Positions 1-6,330 are shown, numbered from the stretch's first letter. The stretch is DNA of 6,392 nucleotides from Bacteroidales bacterium (GCA_021107975.1 JAIORT010000348.1:1-6392), one strand, 5' to 3'. Program-made: numbers and translations. Notes: a model not told the origin generated them from the letters alone.

Positions 1-2
1 AC

Positions 3-62
3 GGTTCGGAAAATATTAAAAAAGTATATAAAGGCAGCCTGACGATATTGGATACGGACTAA
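3..62 (+). CDS. possible 3' end of an off-window gene (partial)
   Basis: A frame open from the left edge reads GSENIKKVYKGSLTILDTD and stops with TAA at 60-62. Its composition (mixed charged and hydrophobic residues, no low complexity) is protein-like and better than the other two forward frames; one of those stops within 20 bases and the other ends at 42 with a lysine-rich tail. If real, the gene converges on the DUF3109 gene, leaving 38 bases between the two stops. The family cannot be recognised from 19 residues. No clear hairpin terminator is visible in 63-100, which is simply T-rich. Confidence 0.3.
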   Translation, partial: GSENIKKVYKGSLTILDTD

Positions 63-100
63 TTTTAGATTTCAGATTTTTGTTTTGTAATTTACACTTC

Positions 101-658
101 TTATCTCTCAATCTTCTCAACTAACTTTAAATACCATTCTTCTCCATATTTTCTAACAAGTGGCTCCTTCAGGAATTTGTATAAAGGAAGGTTTATATCT
201 TTCCCTAATGTACAGGCAGATTGACAAATATACCACTTATGATAATTCACTGCTTCAAAATCCTTATGCTTTGTTATACGAATGGGATAAAGGTGACACG
301 ACACAGGTTTTTGAAAATTTATTTTACCCTCTTCAAAGGCTTTTTCAATGGCACAACGGGTTATATCATCTTCAAAGTAAACATAAGCACATTCTCTGTT
401 ATTAATTAGGGGGGTTACGTATTCACCATTTTCATCATAGTCGAAAATACCGTTTGATTCAATCACCTTAATGCCATCATTAGTCATATAGGGTTTGATT
501 TCATCGATAAAATCTTCGAGTAATGAAATTTCCTCTTCCTCCAATGGCGCTCCCGCATCACCTTCCACACAGCAGTCGCCTTTGCATTTTTTCAGGTCGC
601 AGCAAAAGCGTATGTCACGGATATCTTCTGAAATAATGGTGTTATCAATTACAATCAT
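101..658 (-). CDS. DUF3109 family cysteine-rich protein
   Basis: This 185-residue protein resembles the DUF3109 family, which is common in Bacteroidota and has no established function that I know of. Visible in the sequence is an N-terminal cysteine cluster, C19, C20, C25, C29 and C30 (FCCDLKKCKGDCC), followed by C90, C102, a CH pair at 121-122 (PVSCHLYPIR), and C145 and C149 near the end. Ten cysteines in a small protein with no signal peptide or membrane segment suggest a cytoplasmic metal- or cluster-binding protein, similar in pattern to the YkgJ-type zinc/iron-chelating proteins; that role is inferred. The length is complete for the family. The ATG at 656-658 is supported by an immediately upstream -7-like element and lies just before the conserved N-terminal segment. 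The gene is downstream of the dodecin on the same strand, 96 bases away, with a probable terminator between them. Confidence 0.88.
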   Translation of the reverse strand: MIVIDNTIISEDIRDIRFCCDLKKCKGDCCVEGDAGAPLEEEEISLLEDFIDEIKPYMTNDGIKVIESNGIFDYDENGEYVTPLINNRECAYVYFEDDITRCAIEKAFEEGKINFQKPVSCHLYPIRITKHKDFEAVNYHKWYICQSACTLGKDINLPLYKFLKEPLVRKYGEEWYLKLVEKIER

Positions 659-662
659 GCGG

Positions 663-670
663 CAAAAATA
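663..670 (-). promoter_or_regulatory. candidate Bacteroidota -7 element for the DUF3109 gene
   Basis: On the minus strand this reads TATTTTTG, an exact match to the Bacteroidota -7 consensus TAnnTTTG. Only four bases (CCGC) separate it from the ATG, so transcription would begin at or within a few bases of the start codon and the mRNA would be nearly leaderless. A good -33 TTTG is not visible 19-20 bases upstream, which weakens the call. No Shine-Dalgarno sequence is present, consistent with a leaderless message. Confidence 0.45.
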
Positions 671-683
671 GAATATTCTGTAA

Positions 684-729
684 TCATAAATAAAAAATCC
701 CTTCCATCATATTAAGATGAAAAGGATTT
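684..729 (-). terminator. probable intrinsic terminator of the dodecin gene
   Basis: Bases 695-708 and 716-729 pair over 14 positions with two mismatches, around a 7-base loop (709-715). Read on the minus strand, the hairpin ends in GGGATTT and runs into a T-rich tract covering 684-694. It starts 26 bases after the dodecin stop, the right distance for a terminator. It lies upstream of the DUF3109 start, so the two minus-strand genes are probably separate transcripts. Confidence 0.6.
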
Positions 730-754
730 ATAATCTTTAAAAAATTAACAGATT

Positions 755-967
755 TTACCTGTCCCTGAACCTAAACGACAATTTAACCTTAGTGCGGTAT
801 GCCACCACTTTGCCGTCTTCCATCTTCATATCCATTGCCGATACTTCTGCAACTCTGAGGTCTTCAAGTGTTTCCGCAGCTCTTTCTACGGCATTTTTAG
901 CGGCTTCTTCCCACGATGTTTCGCTGGTGCCGATAAGTTCAATAACTTTATAAATACTGTCACTCAT
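755..967 (-). CDS. dodecin family protein
   Basis: This 70-residue protein is recognisable as a dodecin: YKVIELIGTS at residues 6-15, SWEEAAKNAVERAAETL at 18-34, LRVAEV at 37-42, and the C-terminal strands around 53-67. Dodecins are small beta-alpha-beta-beta proteins that assemble into hollow dodecamers; characterised members store riboflavin or FMN. The flavin-stacking tryptophan of the archaeal and typical bacterial proteins (before the A/F-E-V motif) is V39 here, and the flavin-contacting glutamine aligns with R58. That places the protein in the LRVAEV subtype, close to those described as calcium dodecins, so flavin binding should not be assumed. The length is full. The start is fixed by a good ribosome-binding site. 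The gene is divergent from the FAD-dependent dehydrogenase, with a 142-base shared upstream region. Confidence 0.93.
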   Translation of the reverse strand: MSDSIYKVIELIGTSETSWEEAAKNAVERAAETLEDLRVAEVSAMDMKMEDGKVVAYRTKVKLSFRFRDR

Positions 968-974
968 AATATTT

Positions 975-979
975 CCTCC
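975..979 (-). promoter_or_regulatory. Shine-Dalgarno sequence of the dodecin gene
   Basis: On the minus strand GGAGG lies seven bases upstream of the dodecin ATG. It is the only strong ribosome-binding site in the window; the FAD enzyme and the large exported protein have only A/T-rich sequence before their starts. It fixes the dodecin start codon and hints at efficient translation. Confidence 0.75.
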
Positions 980-987
980 GTAATTTT

Positions 988-1092
988 AGTTAGACATTAA
1001 TTGATTTTCTAATAAAATCCAAATGTACAAAATTTTTTAAAATTTCATGTCGGTTTATTGAAAAATATTACTTTTAACAAATTAGTCTAACT
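988..1092. repeat. 8-bp inverted repeat in the divergent promoter region
   Basis: AGTTAGAC at 988-995 is the exact reverse complement of GTCTAACT at 1085-1092. The arms lie 20 bases from the dodecin start codon and 17 bases from the FAD-dehydrogenase start codon, so they are nearly symmetric about the intergenic region. They could be paired operator half-sites or chance in AT-rich DNA. Confidence 0.3.
1020..1027 (-). promoter_or_regulatory. candidate -7 element for the dodecin gene
   Basis: The minus strand reads TACATTTG, an exact TAnnTTTG match, 52 bases upstream of the dodecin ATG. This would give a leader of roughly 45 bases that includes the GGAGG site. A convincing TTTG at -33 is not visible (that interval is mostly A and T), so the call rests on one box. 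Confidence 0.4.
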
Positions 1093-1109
1093 GAAAAGTA
1101 TTAAAAAAA

Positions 1110-2357
1110 ATGAAAATAGCCGTTATAGGTTTCGGAGCTGCAGTAATAGGTTTCATCGAAAAGATGAAAAAATCGGATAATGAAATCCATATTTTTGAAA
1201 AAAGCAAAGACATATATTCTTCGAGTATATCAGGCATACGTGCCGACGGAAAACTTTTCGTTTCGAAAGATATGGGAGGCGATCTGGATGTTGATATTGC
1301 TTTGCAAAAAAAACTTGTTGACTTCTGGATAAAAAAAACAGGAAACGGAAATTATGAAACAGGTAGTTCCTTTACAAACCTCGAATATTATAAAAAGTTT
1401 TACGAGAAAGGATTTCAGCCCGTAATATCCGATTTTTACCATTTGGGAACAGATCAGCTAAAAAAAGTACTTTTCAATATTTATGAAGAATATAGTTCGT
1501 TGTCAAACATTCATTTTCATTTCGAAAGCCCGGTTAGCAGCATCGAAATTGTTGGGGATAAAGTAAAGTTGGATAACAATGAAAAGTATGATAAAGTTAT
1601 TGTTGCGGTCGGAAGAAGCGGTCATAAGTTTATTAAGACTATTATAAAAAAATATCCTCAAATAGTCCTTGATAGTACCAAGGTTGATATAGGGGTGAGA
1701 TTTGAATTACCTGACCATATTGTTAAAGACCTGAATGATGAGATGTATGAGTTCAAGGTGCGGTATAAAAGCAAAACCGGTTATATGGTCCGTACATTTT
1801 GCAACAACCCTTCAGGCTATGTTGTAACTGAACATTACGGCGATTTTAATACGGTTAACGGTCATTCCAAGATCAAAACAAAAAGTAAGAATACCAATTT
1901 TGCAATTCTCACCACAGTACAATTGACCGAGCCGTTTAACGACCCTATTGGCTATGGGTCGAATATTGCAAAAATGTCGAACATGCTGGGCGGAGACAGG
2001 GTGATACTTCAGACTTATAGCCATTTTAAAGGCTCTAAAAGAACCAAAAACTTATACAGGGTACAGCCTACACTTCCTGGGAACGAATACATATTAGGAG
2101 ATATCAACCTTGCATATCCGAGGAGAATAATTGAAAGCATAATAGACTTTGCTGAAAATTTAAATGAAGTCGTTCCTGGAATTACACATCCTGATAACCT
2201 GATTTATGCCCCGGAAATCAAATTTTATACAAACACCCTGAATAACGACATATTTAAAAACCTGAAATTCATCGGTGATTGCTCCGGCTACACACGGTCG
2301 ATTATTTATGCTACGGCACATGGGTATATGATGGCGGGAAATATTTTAGGTGAATGA
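1110..2357 (+). CDS. FAD-dependent dehydrogenase, COG2509-like
   Basis: This 415-residue flavoprotein has an N-terminal Rossmann nucleotide-binding segment (residues 1-31): KIAVIGFGAAVIGF, then a second strand ending in FEK with E30 placed to bind the FAD ribose. The glycines are at 7, 9 and 14, not in the usual GxGxxG spacing. VIVAVGRSG (163-171) is the second FAD-contact strand. The segment around VRTFCNNPSGYVV (227-239) and the C-terminal FIGDCSGYTRSIIYATAHG (387-405) match the pattern of the uncharacterised FAD-dependent dehydrogenases of COG2509. The substrate and reaction are unknown. There is no signal peptide or membrane segment, so it is cytoplasmic. The ATG at 1110 begins directly with the Rossmann strand, so no upstream extension is needed. 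There is no Shine-Dalgarno, and the preceding bases are A-rich. It is divergent from the dodecin gene. No neighbour shares its transcript convincingly. Confidence 0.8.
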   Translation: MKIAVIGFGAAVIGFIEKMKKSDNEIHIFEKSKDIYSSSISGIRADGKLFVSKDMGGDLDVDIALQKKLVDFWIKKTGNGNYETGSSFTNLEYYKKFYEKGFQPVISDFYHLGTDQLKKVLFNIYEEYSSLSNIHFHFESPVSSIEIVGDKVKLDNNEKYDKVIVAVGRSGHKFIKTIIKKYPQIVLDSTKVDIGVRFELPDHIVKDLNDEMYEFKVRYKSKTGYMVRTFCNNPSGYVVTEHYGDFNTVNGHSKIKTKSKNTNFAILTTVQLTEPFNDPIGYGSNIAKMSNMLGGDRVILQTYSHFKGSKRTKNLYRVQPTLPGNEYILGDINLAYPRRIIESIIDFAENLNEVVPGITHPDNLIYAPEIKFYTNTLNNDIFKNLKFIGDCSGYTRSIIYATAHGYMMAGNILGE

Positions 2358-2446
2358 TAAAAAAAATAAAAAACCTTATTTTCACACAAACAACTTTATG
2401 AATAAAAAAAATAGAAAATTTTATTTTAATACAAATAACCTTAATA
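2357..2446. repeat. 45-bp imperfect tandem duplication
   Basis: Two adjacent 45-base units, 2357-2401 and 2402-2446, match at 35 of the first 42 positions by eye. Both begin with AT, eight A's and T, and end near ACTTTA/CCTTA. The first unit begins at the last base of the FAD-dehydrogenase stop codon, so the duplication begins exactly where coding sequence ends. Both units are A-rich. Confidence 0.7.
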
Positions 2447-2478
2447 AAAAAGACAACCACACACAATCAACCATAGCT

Positions 2479-2524
2479 CTTTCGGATTTTAGGGAAAGCA
2501 TTGTGCAGTATGCTAATCCGAAAG
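2479..2524. repeat. hairpin 1 of the TTCGGATT inverted-repeat cluster
   Basis: CTTTCGGATT (2479-2488) pairs perfectly with AATCCGAAAG (2515-2524). Inside it, AGCAT (2497-2501) pairs with ATGCT (2510-2514), leaving an 8-base loop and an 8-base bulge on the 5' side. There is no T-tract after it, so it is not a normal terminator. Confidence 0.65.
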
Positions 2525-2533
2525 CTGATAATG

Positions 2534-2550
2534 ATGGATTTGTAATCCAT
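2534..2550. repeat. small palindrome ATGGATT-TGT-AATCCAT
   Basis: A perfect 7-bp inverted repeat with a 3-base spacer lies between the two larger hairpins. It shares the GGATT/AATCC core with them, which suggests it belongs to the same repeated element. Confidence 0.6.
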
Positions 2551-2596
2551 TTTTATACAGTTGTTATTCTTAGGATTTTATATACAAGGTTTATAT

Positions 2597-2642
2597 TTTT
2601 TCGGATTAGCTTATCCTTATTCCATCGCCTAAATCCGAAAAA
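2597..2642. repeat. hairpin 2 of the TTCGGATT inverted-repeat cluster
   Basis: TTTTTCGGATT (2597-2607) pairs perfectly with AATCCGAAAAA (2632-2642) around a 24-base loop. The hairpin has the same total length (46 bases) as hairpin 1. The arms also cross-match: the 2512-2523 arm is the reverse complement of 2599-2610, and the first arm of hairpin 1 is nearly the reverse complement of the last arm here. The four copies are therefore nested as well as paired locally. Confidence 0.65.
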
Positions 2643-2694
2643 GCAATAAGAATTTGAGAAAATCAATAAATATTTATCATTAAATTATCAATCT

Positions 2695-5600
2695 ATGCAA
2701 TTTAGAAATAATGTTTTTAAAGGATCGCGTTTGATTATTTTGTTCGTGTTAATTGCAGTAATGTTTTCATCTTTTTATGTAATGGCAGAAAAAAAGAAAG
2801 ATAAAGAAGAAGGTAAAAACGACACCATTAAATCGAGCCACGTAAGCGGTTTAAAATTCCGAAGTATCGGCCCGGCATTTACATCCGGTCGTATTGCCGA
2901 TTTTGCTGTCAATCCTGATAATCACAGCGAATATTATGTTGCTGTAGCTTGCGGGCATATCTGGAAGACTACCAATAACGGTATTACTTTTAAACCGGTT
3001 TTCGACAATTACGGCGCCTATTCTATCGGTTGCCTTTCAATGGACCCCAACAATCCGAATGTGGTTTGGGCAGGTACGGGTGAGAATAACCATCAGAGGG
3101 CTTTGGGCTATGGTGATGGCGTATATAAAACTGTTGACGGGGGTAAGTCATGGAAGAACATGGGATTAAATGAATCGCGTCAGATTGGCATGATCGCTAT
3201 TGATCCTCGTAATTCAGATGTGGTTTATGTAGCTGCCGAAGGTTCTGTGTGGGGACCCGGCGGTGACCGTGGATTGTATAAAACAACAGATGGCGGGAAA
3301 AACTGGGAAAAAATCCTTGAGATAAGCGAAAATACCGGAGTTAATAATGTAGTGTTAGACCCGGAAAATCCTGATATTATTTATGCCACTTCCGAGCAGA
3401 GAAGAAGGCATGTATTTACAAAAATTGGTGGTGGTCCCGAATCTGCAATTTATAAATCGACCGATGCCGGTAAAAGCTGGAGAAAATTAAAATCAGGTTT
3501 GCCTTCGGTTGATAAGGGAGGAATGGGAATTGCCGTATCACCTTTGGATCCCAACGTGGTTTATGTAATTATTGAGGCAGCACAAGATAAAGGTGGTTTC
3601 TTCCGGTCAACCGACAGGGGAGAATCCTGGTCAAAAATGAGTGATTATTCAAGCAGCGGACAATATTACAACGAGATTTTTTGCGATCCGCAAGATGTGG
3701 ATAAAGTTTATTCGATGGATACGTGGTCGAAATATACTATAGATGGCGGTAAAACATGGAAAAACGTCGGAAACAACAAGCGACATGTGGATGACCATGC
3801 ATTGTGGATCGATCCTGATGATACAAAACATTTTATGATTGGCGGAGACGGTGGTGTGTATGTAACTTTCGACGGAGGAAAAAATTATATTCATAAAATT
3901 AACTTACCCGTAACTCAGTTTTACCGTGTTGCAGTTGATAACACAGAACCTTTCTACTGGGTTTATGGCGGAACACAGGATAACAGCAGCTTTGGCGGGC
4001 CTTCGAGAAACCTGAAATCTGATGGTGTTAGAAGTTGTGACTGGGTGGTTACGCTTGGCGGCGACGGGTTCTGGCAAGCAATCGATCCTGAAAACCCGGA
4101 TATTGTTTACTCCGAATATCAGTATGGAAATATTTACAGGTTTGATAAAAAAAGCGGCGAATCAATCAATATCAAACCACGTCCGCGAAAGGGAGAAGAT
4201 ACTTACAAATGGAACTGGAATACACCTTTTATCATCAGCCCGCATTCTAACACACGGCTTTATATGGCTGCCGATAAAGTGTTCAGAAGCGACGACAGGG
4301 GGCAGTCGTGGAAAGTGATAAGCGATGATATCACTGCTCAGATCGACCGTAACACCTGGAAAGTTATGGACAGATACTGGGGAACCGATGCCGTGGTAAA
4401 GGATGTATCTACCTCGTTGTATGGAATGGCTGTTTCAATAGATGAATCTCCTGTGAAAGAAGACTTGCTTTATATTGGAACCGATGACGGATTGATACAG
4501 GTAACAGAGGATGCAGGTGAAAACTGGAGAAAGATTGACAAGTTTCCGGGAATTCCTGAAAATACTTATGTTAGTGATATTTTATGTTCAAAGTATGATG
4601 AAGATGTTGTTTTTGCTTCATTCGATAACAGGAAAAGAGATGATTTTAAACCTTATATTCTAAAGAGTGAAGACAAAGGTCAGACATGGACTTCCATTTC
4701 CGGCAACCTTCCTGAAAACGGAACTGTTCTTACAATAGAGCAGGATCATGTTAATCCTGATTTGTTGTTTGTTGGAACCGAGTTCGGTGTTTTCTTTAAT
4801 ATAGACGGCGGAAATATTTGGACACAATTTAAATCCGGTATTCCGACAATTTCGGTAAAAGATATTGCAATACAGGAGCGGGAAAGCGACCTCGTACTGG
4901 CTACTTTCGGTAGAGGATTTTATATTTTGGATGATTATTCGCCTTTAAGAGAGTTAAGTCCCGAATTTTTAGATACCACAGCTTATATTTTTTCAATTAA
5001 GGATGCCCTGATGTACATTCAGAAAAGAAGAGGGGGCTACGGAAGCGGTTCGAATGTTTATGTTGCTGAAAACCCTCCTTTTGGAGCAACATTCACTTAT
5101 TACATTAAGGAGCCGCCAAAGACTTTAAAACAGGAGCGTCGCGAAAAAGAAAAAGAACTCATCAAAGAAAAAGAGCCAATCCCTATTCCGACAATGGATG
5201 AACTCCGTGCAGAAGAAAATGAAGTAAAACCACATCTTATTTTTACAATTACCGATGAAGATGGAAATATCATAAGAAAACTCACAAAAGAGAATAGCAA
5301 AGGTATTAACAGGATAACCTGGAATTTACGTTATCCGGGTACTTATCCGGTAAGTATTAAAGATAAAAAATACGATCCTTTATCAATGGGCGGAGATGGA
5401 ATGTATGTTTTACCAGGGAAGTATTATGTGTCTATGTCGCAATATGTCAGAGGTGAGGTAACCGAATTGTTCGGTCCGGTTGAGTTTACGGCGAAAACAT
5501 TAGATAATGCAACACTTCCTGCCCAAGACAGAGAAGAACTGGTAGCTTTCCAGAAAAAGTTAGCTGAACTTGCCAGGGCTGTAAGAGGTGCTGAAAAATT

Positions 5601-6009
5601 TGCTTATGATTTGATGGAAAGATTGAAATACGACAAACAGGCAGCCCAGCGCACTCCGGGAGCACCTGCCGGATTGATGATAAAAATTGAAAAGACTGAA
5701 GCACAGATGGATGATATTATCTGGAAATTCAAAGGGCAAACTCCTAAAGCCAGCCGCGAGGAAAACCTGCCGGCTCCGCCTTCCATTAATGAAAGGCTGA
5801 ACTCAATAATCTGGACGCACTGGCGCTCCACATCGCCAGTTACTCAGACACAAAAAGATGTTTATGATATTCTGAAAGAGGAATTCCCGCCTGTTCTTGA
5901 GGAGTTGAAAACAATATTTGAAACAGAACTTCCTGAAATTGAGAAAGAACTTGAAGAATTGGGCGCTCCCTGGACACCGGGAAGAATTCCTGAATGGCAT
6001 GAGGAGTGA
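2695..6009 (+). CDS. exported Asp-box/VPS10-like beta-propeller protein
   Basis: This 1104-residue protein begins with a classical signal peptide: basic residues to R12, a hydrophobic stretch 13-30, and a likely cleavage after VMA (A31). There is no lipobox. Residues about 50-750 carry eleven Asp-box motifs (S/TxDxGxxW) beginning at 92, 146, 197, 255, 305, 348, 391, 532, 604, 658 and 702. The 140-residue gap between the seventh and eighth suggests two propellers. Landmarks of the large Bacteroidota 'glycosyl hydrolase/VPS10 domain' proteins are present: SIGPAFTSGRIADFAVNP, WGPGGDRGLYKTTDGG, YGGTQDN and LATFGRGFYILDD. A charged linker (804-845), a beta-rich domain (about 846-932) and a helical tail ending in APWTPGRIPEW complete it. 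No type IX secretion C-terminal domain is seen, so it is probably periplasmic or surface-associated by another route. Catalytic activity is unproven. The start is chosen because it gives the signal peptide. Confidence 0.87.
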   Translation: MQFRNNVFKGSRLIILFVLIAVMFSSFYVMAEKKKDKEEGKNDTIKSSHVSGLKFRSIGPAFTSGRIADFAVNPDNHSEYYVAVACGHIWKTTNNGITFKPVFDNYGAYSIGCLSMDPNNPNVVWAGTGENNHQRALGYGDGVYKTVDGGKSWKNMGLNESRQIGMIAIDPRNSDVVYVAAEGSVWGPGGDRGLYKTTDGGKNWEKILEISENTGVNNVVLDPENPDIIYATSEQRRRHVFTKIGGGPESAIYKSTDAGKSWRKLKSGLPSVDKGGMGIAVSPLDPNVVYVIIEAAQDKGGFFRSTDRGESWSKMSDYSSSGQYYNEIFCDPQDVDKVYSMDTWSKYTIDGGKTWKNVGNNKRHVDDHALWIDPDDTKHFMIGGDGGVYVTFDGGKNYIHKINLPVTQFYRVAVDNTEPFYWVYGGTQDNSSFGGPSRNLKSDGVRSCDWVVTLGGDGFWQAIDPENPDIVYSEYQYGNIYRFDKKSGESINIKPRPRKGEDTYKWNWNTPFIISPHSNTRLYMAADKVFRSDDRGQSWKVISDDITAQIDRNTWKVMDRYWGTDAVVKDVSTSLYGMAVSIDESPVKEDLLYIGTDDGLIQVTEDAGENWRKIDKFPGIPENTYVSDILCSKYDEDVVFASFDNRKRDDFKPYILKSEDKGQTWTSISGNLPENGTVLTIEQDHVNPDLLFVGTEFGVFFNIDGGNIWTQFKSGIPTISVKDIAIQERESDLVLATFGRGFYILDDYSPLRELSPEFLDTTAYIFSIKDALMYIQKRRGGYGSGSNVYVAENPPFGATFTYYIKEPPKTLKQERREKEKELIKEKEPIPIPTMDELRAEENEVKPHLIFTITDEDGNIIRKLTKENSKGINRITWNLRYPGTYPVSIKDKKYDPLSMGGDGMYVLPGKYYVSMSQYVRGEVTELFGPVEFTAKTLDNATLPAQDREELVAFQKKLAELARAVRGAEKFAYDLMERLKYDKQAAQRTPGAPAGLMIKIEKTEAQMDDIIWKFKGQTPKASREENLPAPPSINERLNSIIWTHWRSTSPVTQTQKDVYDILKEEFPPVLEELKTIFETELPEIEKELEELGAPWTPGRIPEWHEE

Positions 6010-6090
6010 TCATATATAATTAATTAACGATTTTTGATTTATTTCTGACTATTTCATAGCGCCATAAATGGCAAGTTACATGTTATTCAG

Positions 6091-6116
6091 CAATCGCTTA
6101 CTAATTGTGGATTTGC
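6091..6116. repeat. 26-bp direct repeat, left copy
   Basis: CAATCGCTTACTAATTG then TGGATTTGC recurs at 6330-6355 with one substitution (T at 6108 here, C there). The copies are 239 bases apart start to start. Similarity ends abruptly at 6117 and 6356, as expected of the edges of an insertion or recombination unit. Confidence 0.75.
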
Positions 6117-6123
6117 AAAAAAA

Positions 6124-6158
6124 TATTCAATAAGCAACATACAATAATCAATAAACAA
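6124..6158. repeat. left heptad arm: five TANNCAA units
   Basis: Five consecutive 7-base units (TATTCAA, TAAGCAA, CATACAA, TAATCAA, TAAACAA) fit the pattern YANNCAA. They are the inverse of the TTGNNTA units at 6289-6330. The longest exact pairing between arms is 12 bp, 6135-6146 with 6294-6305, inside a 29-bp match with four mismatches (6124-6152 with 6288-6316). Confidence 0.65.
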
Positions 6159-6162
6159 GTAA

Positions 6163-6276
6163 AAAAGGAAACCATTAATTCCAAATACAAAGAAATTAGC
6201 TCCAATTATGAAAGAAACGGAAGAATTGATAGCTATAATTTATAAAAGCATTGAAACTACGAAGTCGAATATGTAG
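6163..6276 (+). pseudogene. relic of a four-helix-bundle protein gene (C-terminal part)
   Basis: After an in-frame stop at 6160-6162, a frame runs to TAG at 6274-6276. From the internal ATG at 6208 it reads MKETEELIAIIYKSIETT and a short tail. This resembles the last helix of the Bacteroidota four-helix-bundle proteins (the 23S rRNA intervening-sequence protein family), whose C-termini typically carry an ELIAI-type segment followed by a lysine-containing tail. Those proteins are about 120 residues, so roughly two thirds is missing here. The location between inverted heptad arms supports a decayed mobile or IVS-like cassette. The match is short and judged by eye, so a chance resemblance is possible. 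Confidence 0.4.
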
Positions 6277-6288
6277 AAATAATGAAAA

Positions 6289-6330
6289 TTGAATATTGTA
6301 TGTTGAGTGTTGAATATTGAATATTGAATC
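6289..6330. repeat. right heptad arm: six TTGAATA-type units
   Basis: Six tandem 7-base units fill exactly 42 bases: TTGAATA, TTGTATG, TTGAGTG, TTGAATA, TTGAATA and TTGAATC. TTG is invariant. The last base of the array is also the first base of the right direct-repeat copy. The array is in inverted orientation to the arm at 6124-6158. Confidence 0.75.

Larger units (their letters stand above)
2358..2694. other. 337-base gap without a convincing gene
   Basis: A GTG-initiated frame (2350-2649, 99 codons) overlaps the FAD gene by 8 bases. Its translation is lysine/asparagine-rich over the tandem duplication and then passes through the inverted repeats with a hydrophobic, basic tail. I recognise no family in it and treat it as probably non-coding. 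The gap holds the tandem duplication and then the TTCGGATT/AATCCGAA repeat cluster. The last 50 bases before 2695 are A/T-rich. A TTTG at 2653-2656 and TATCATTA at 2675-2682 are a very weak promoter candidate for the following gene. Confidence 0.6.

Noticed and set aside
160..409. Plus-strand frames opposite the DUF3109 gene
   Set aside because: They are antisense to a recognisable conserved protein and their translations look random.
2350..2649. 99-codon GTG-start frame as a real gene
   Set aside because: It overlaps the FAD gene, is low-complexity over a tandem duplication, runs through inverted repeats and resembles no family I recognise. It is kept only as an observation.
3649..3894. Minus-strand frame inside the propeller gene, and similar frames at 1230-1442, 1812-2024, 5100-5300 and 5486-6000
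   Set aside because: They lie wholly within well-supported plus-strand genes, have no recognisable domains and no initiation signals.
2695..6009. Sialidase or other defined glycoside hydrolase
   Set aside because: Asp-boxes are shared by many propeller families and I see no clear FRIP motif or arginine triad; naming an enzyme would overstate the evidence.
6061..6072. GCCATAAATGGC palindrome as terminator of the propeller gene
   Set aside because: The stem is only four to five pairs and no T-tract follows it.
6289..6330. Heptad array as a CRISPR array or iteron origin
   Set aside because: The units are 7 bp, contiguous and without spacers, so it is not CRISPR. There is no replication gene nearby to support an origin.
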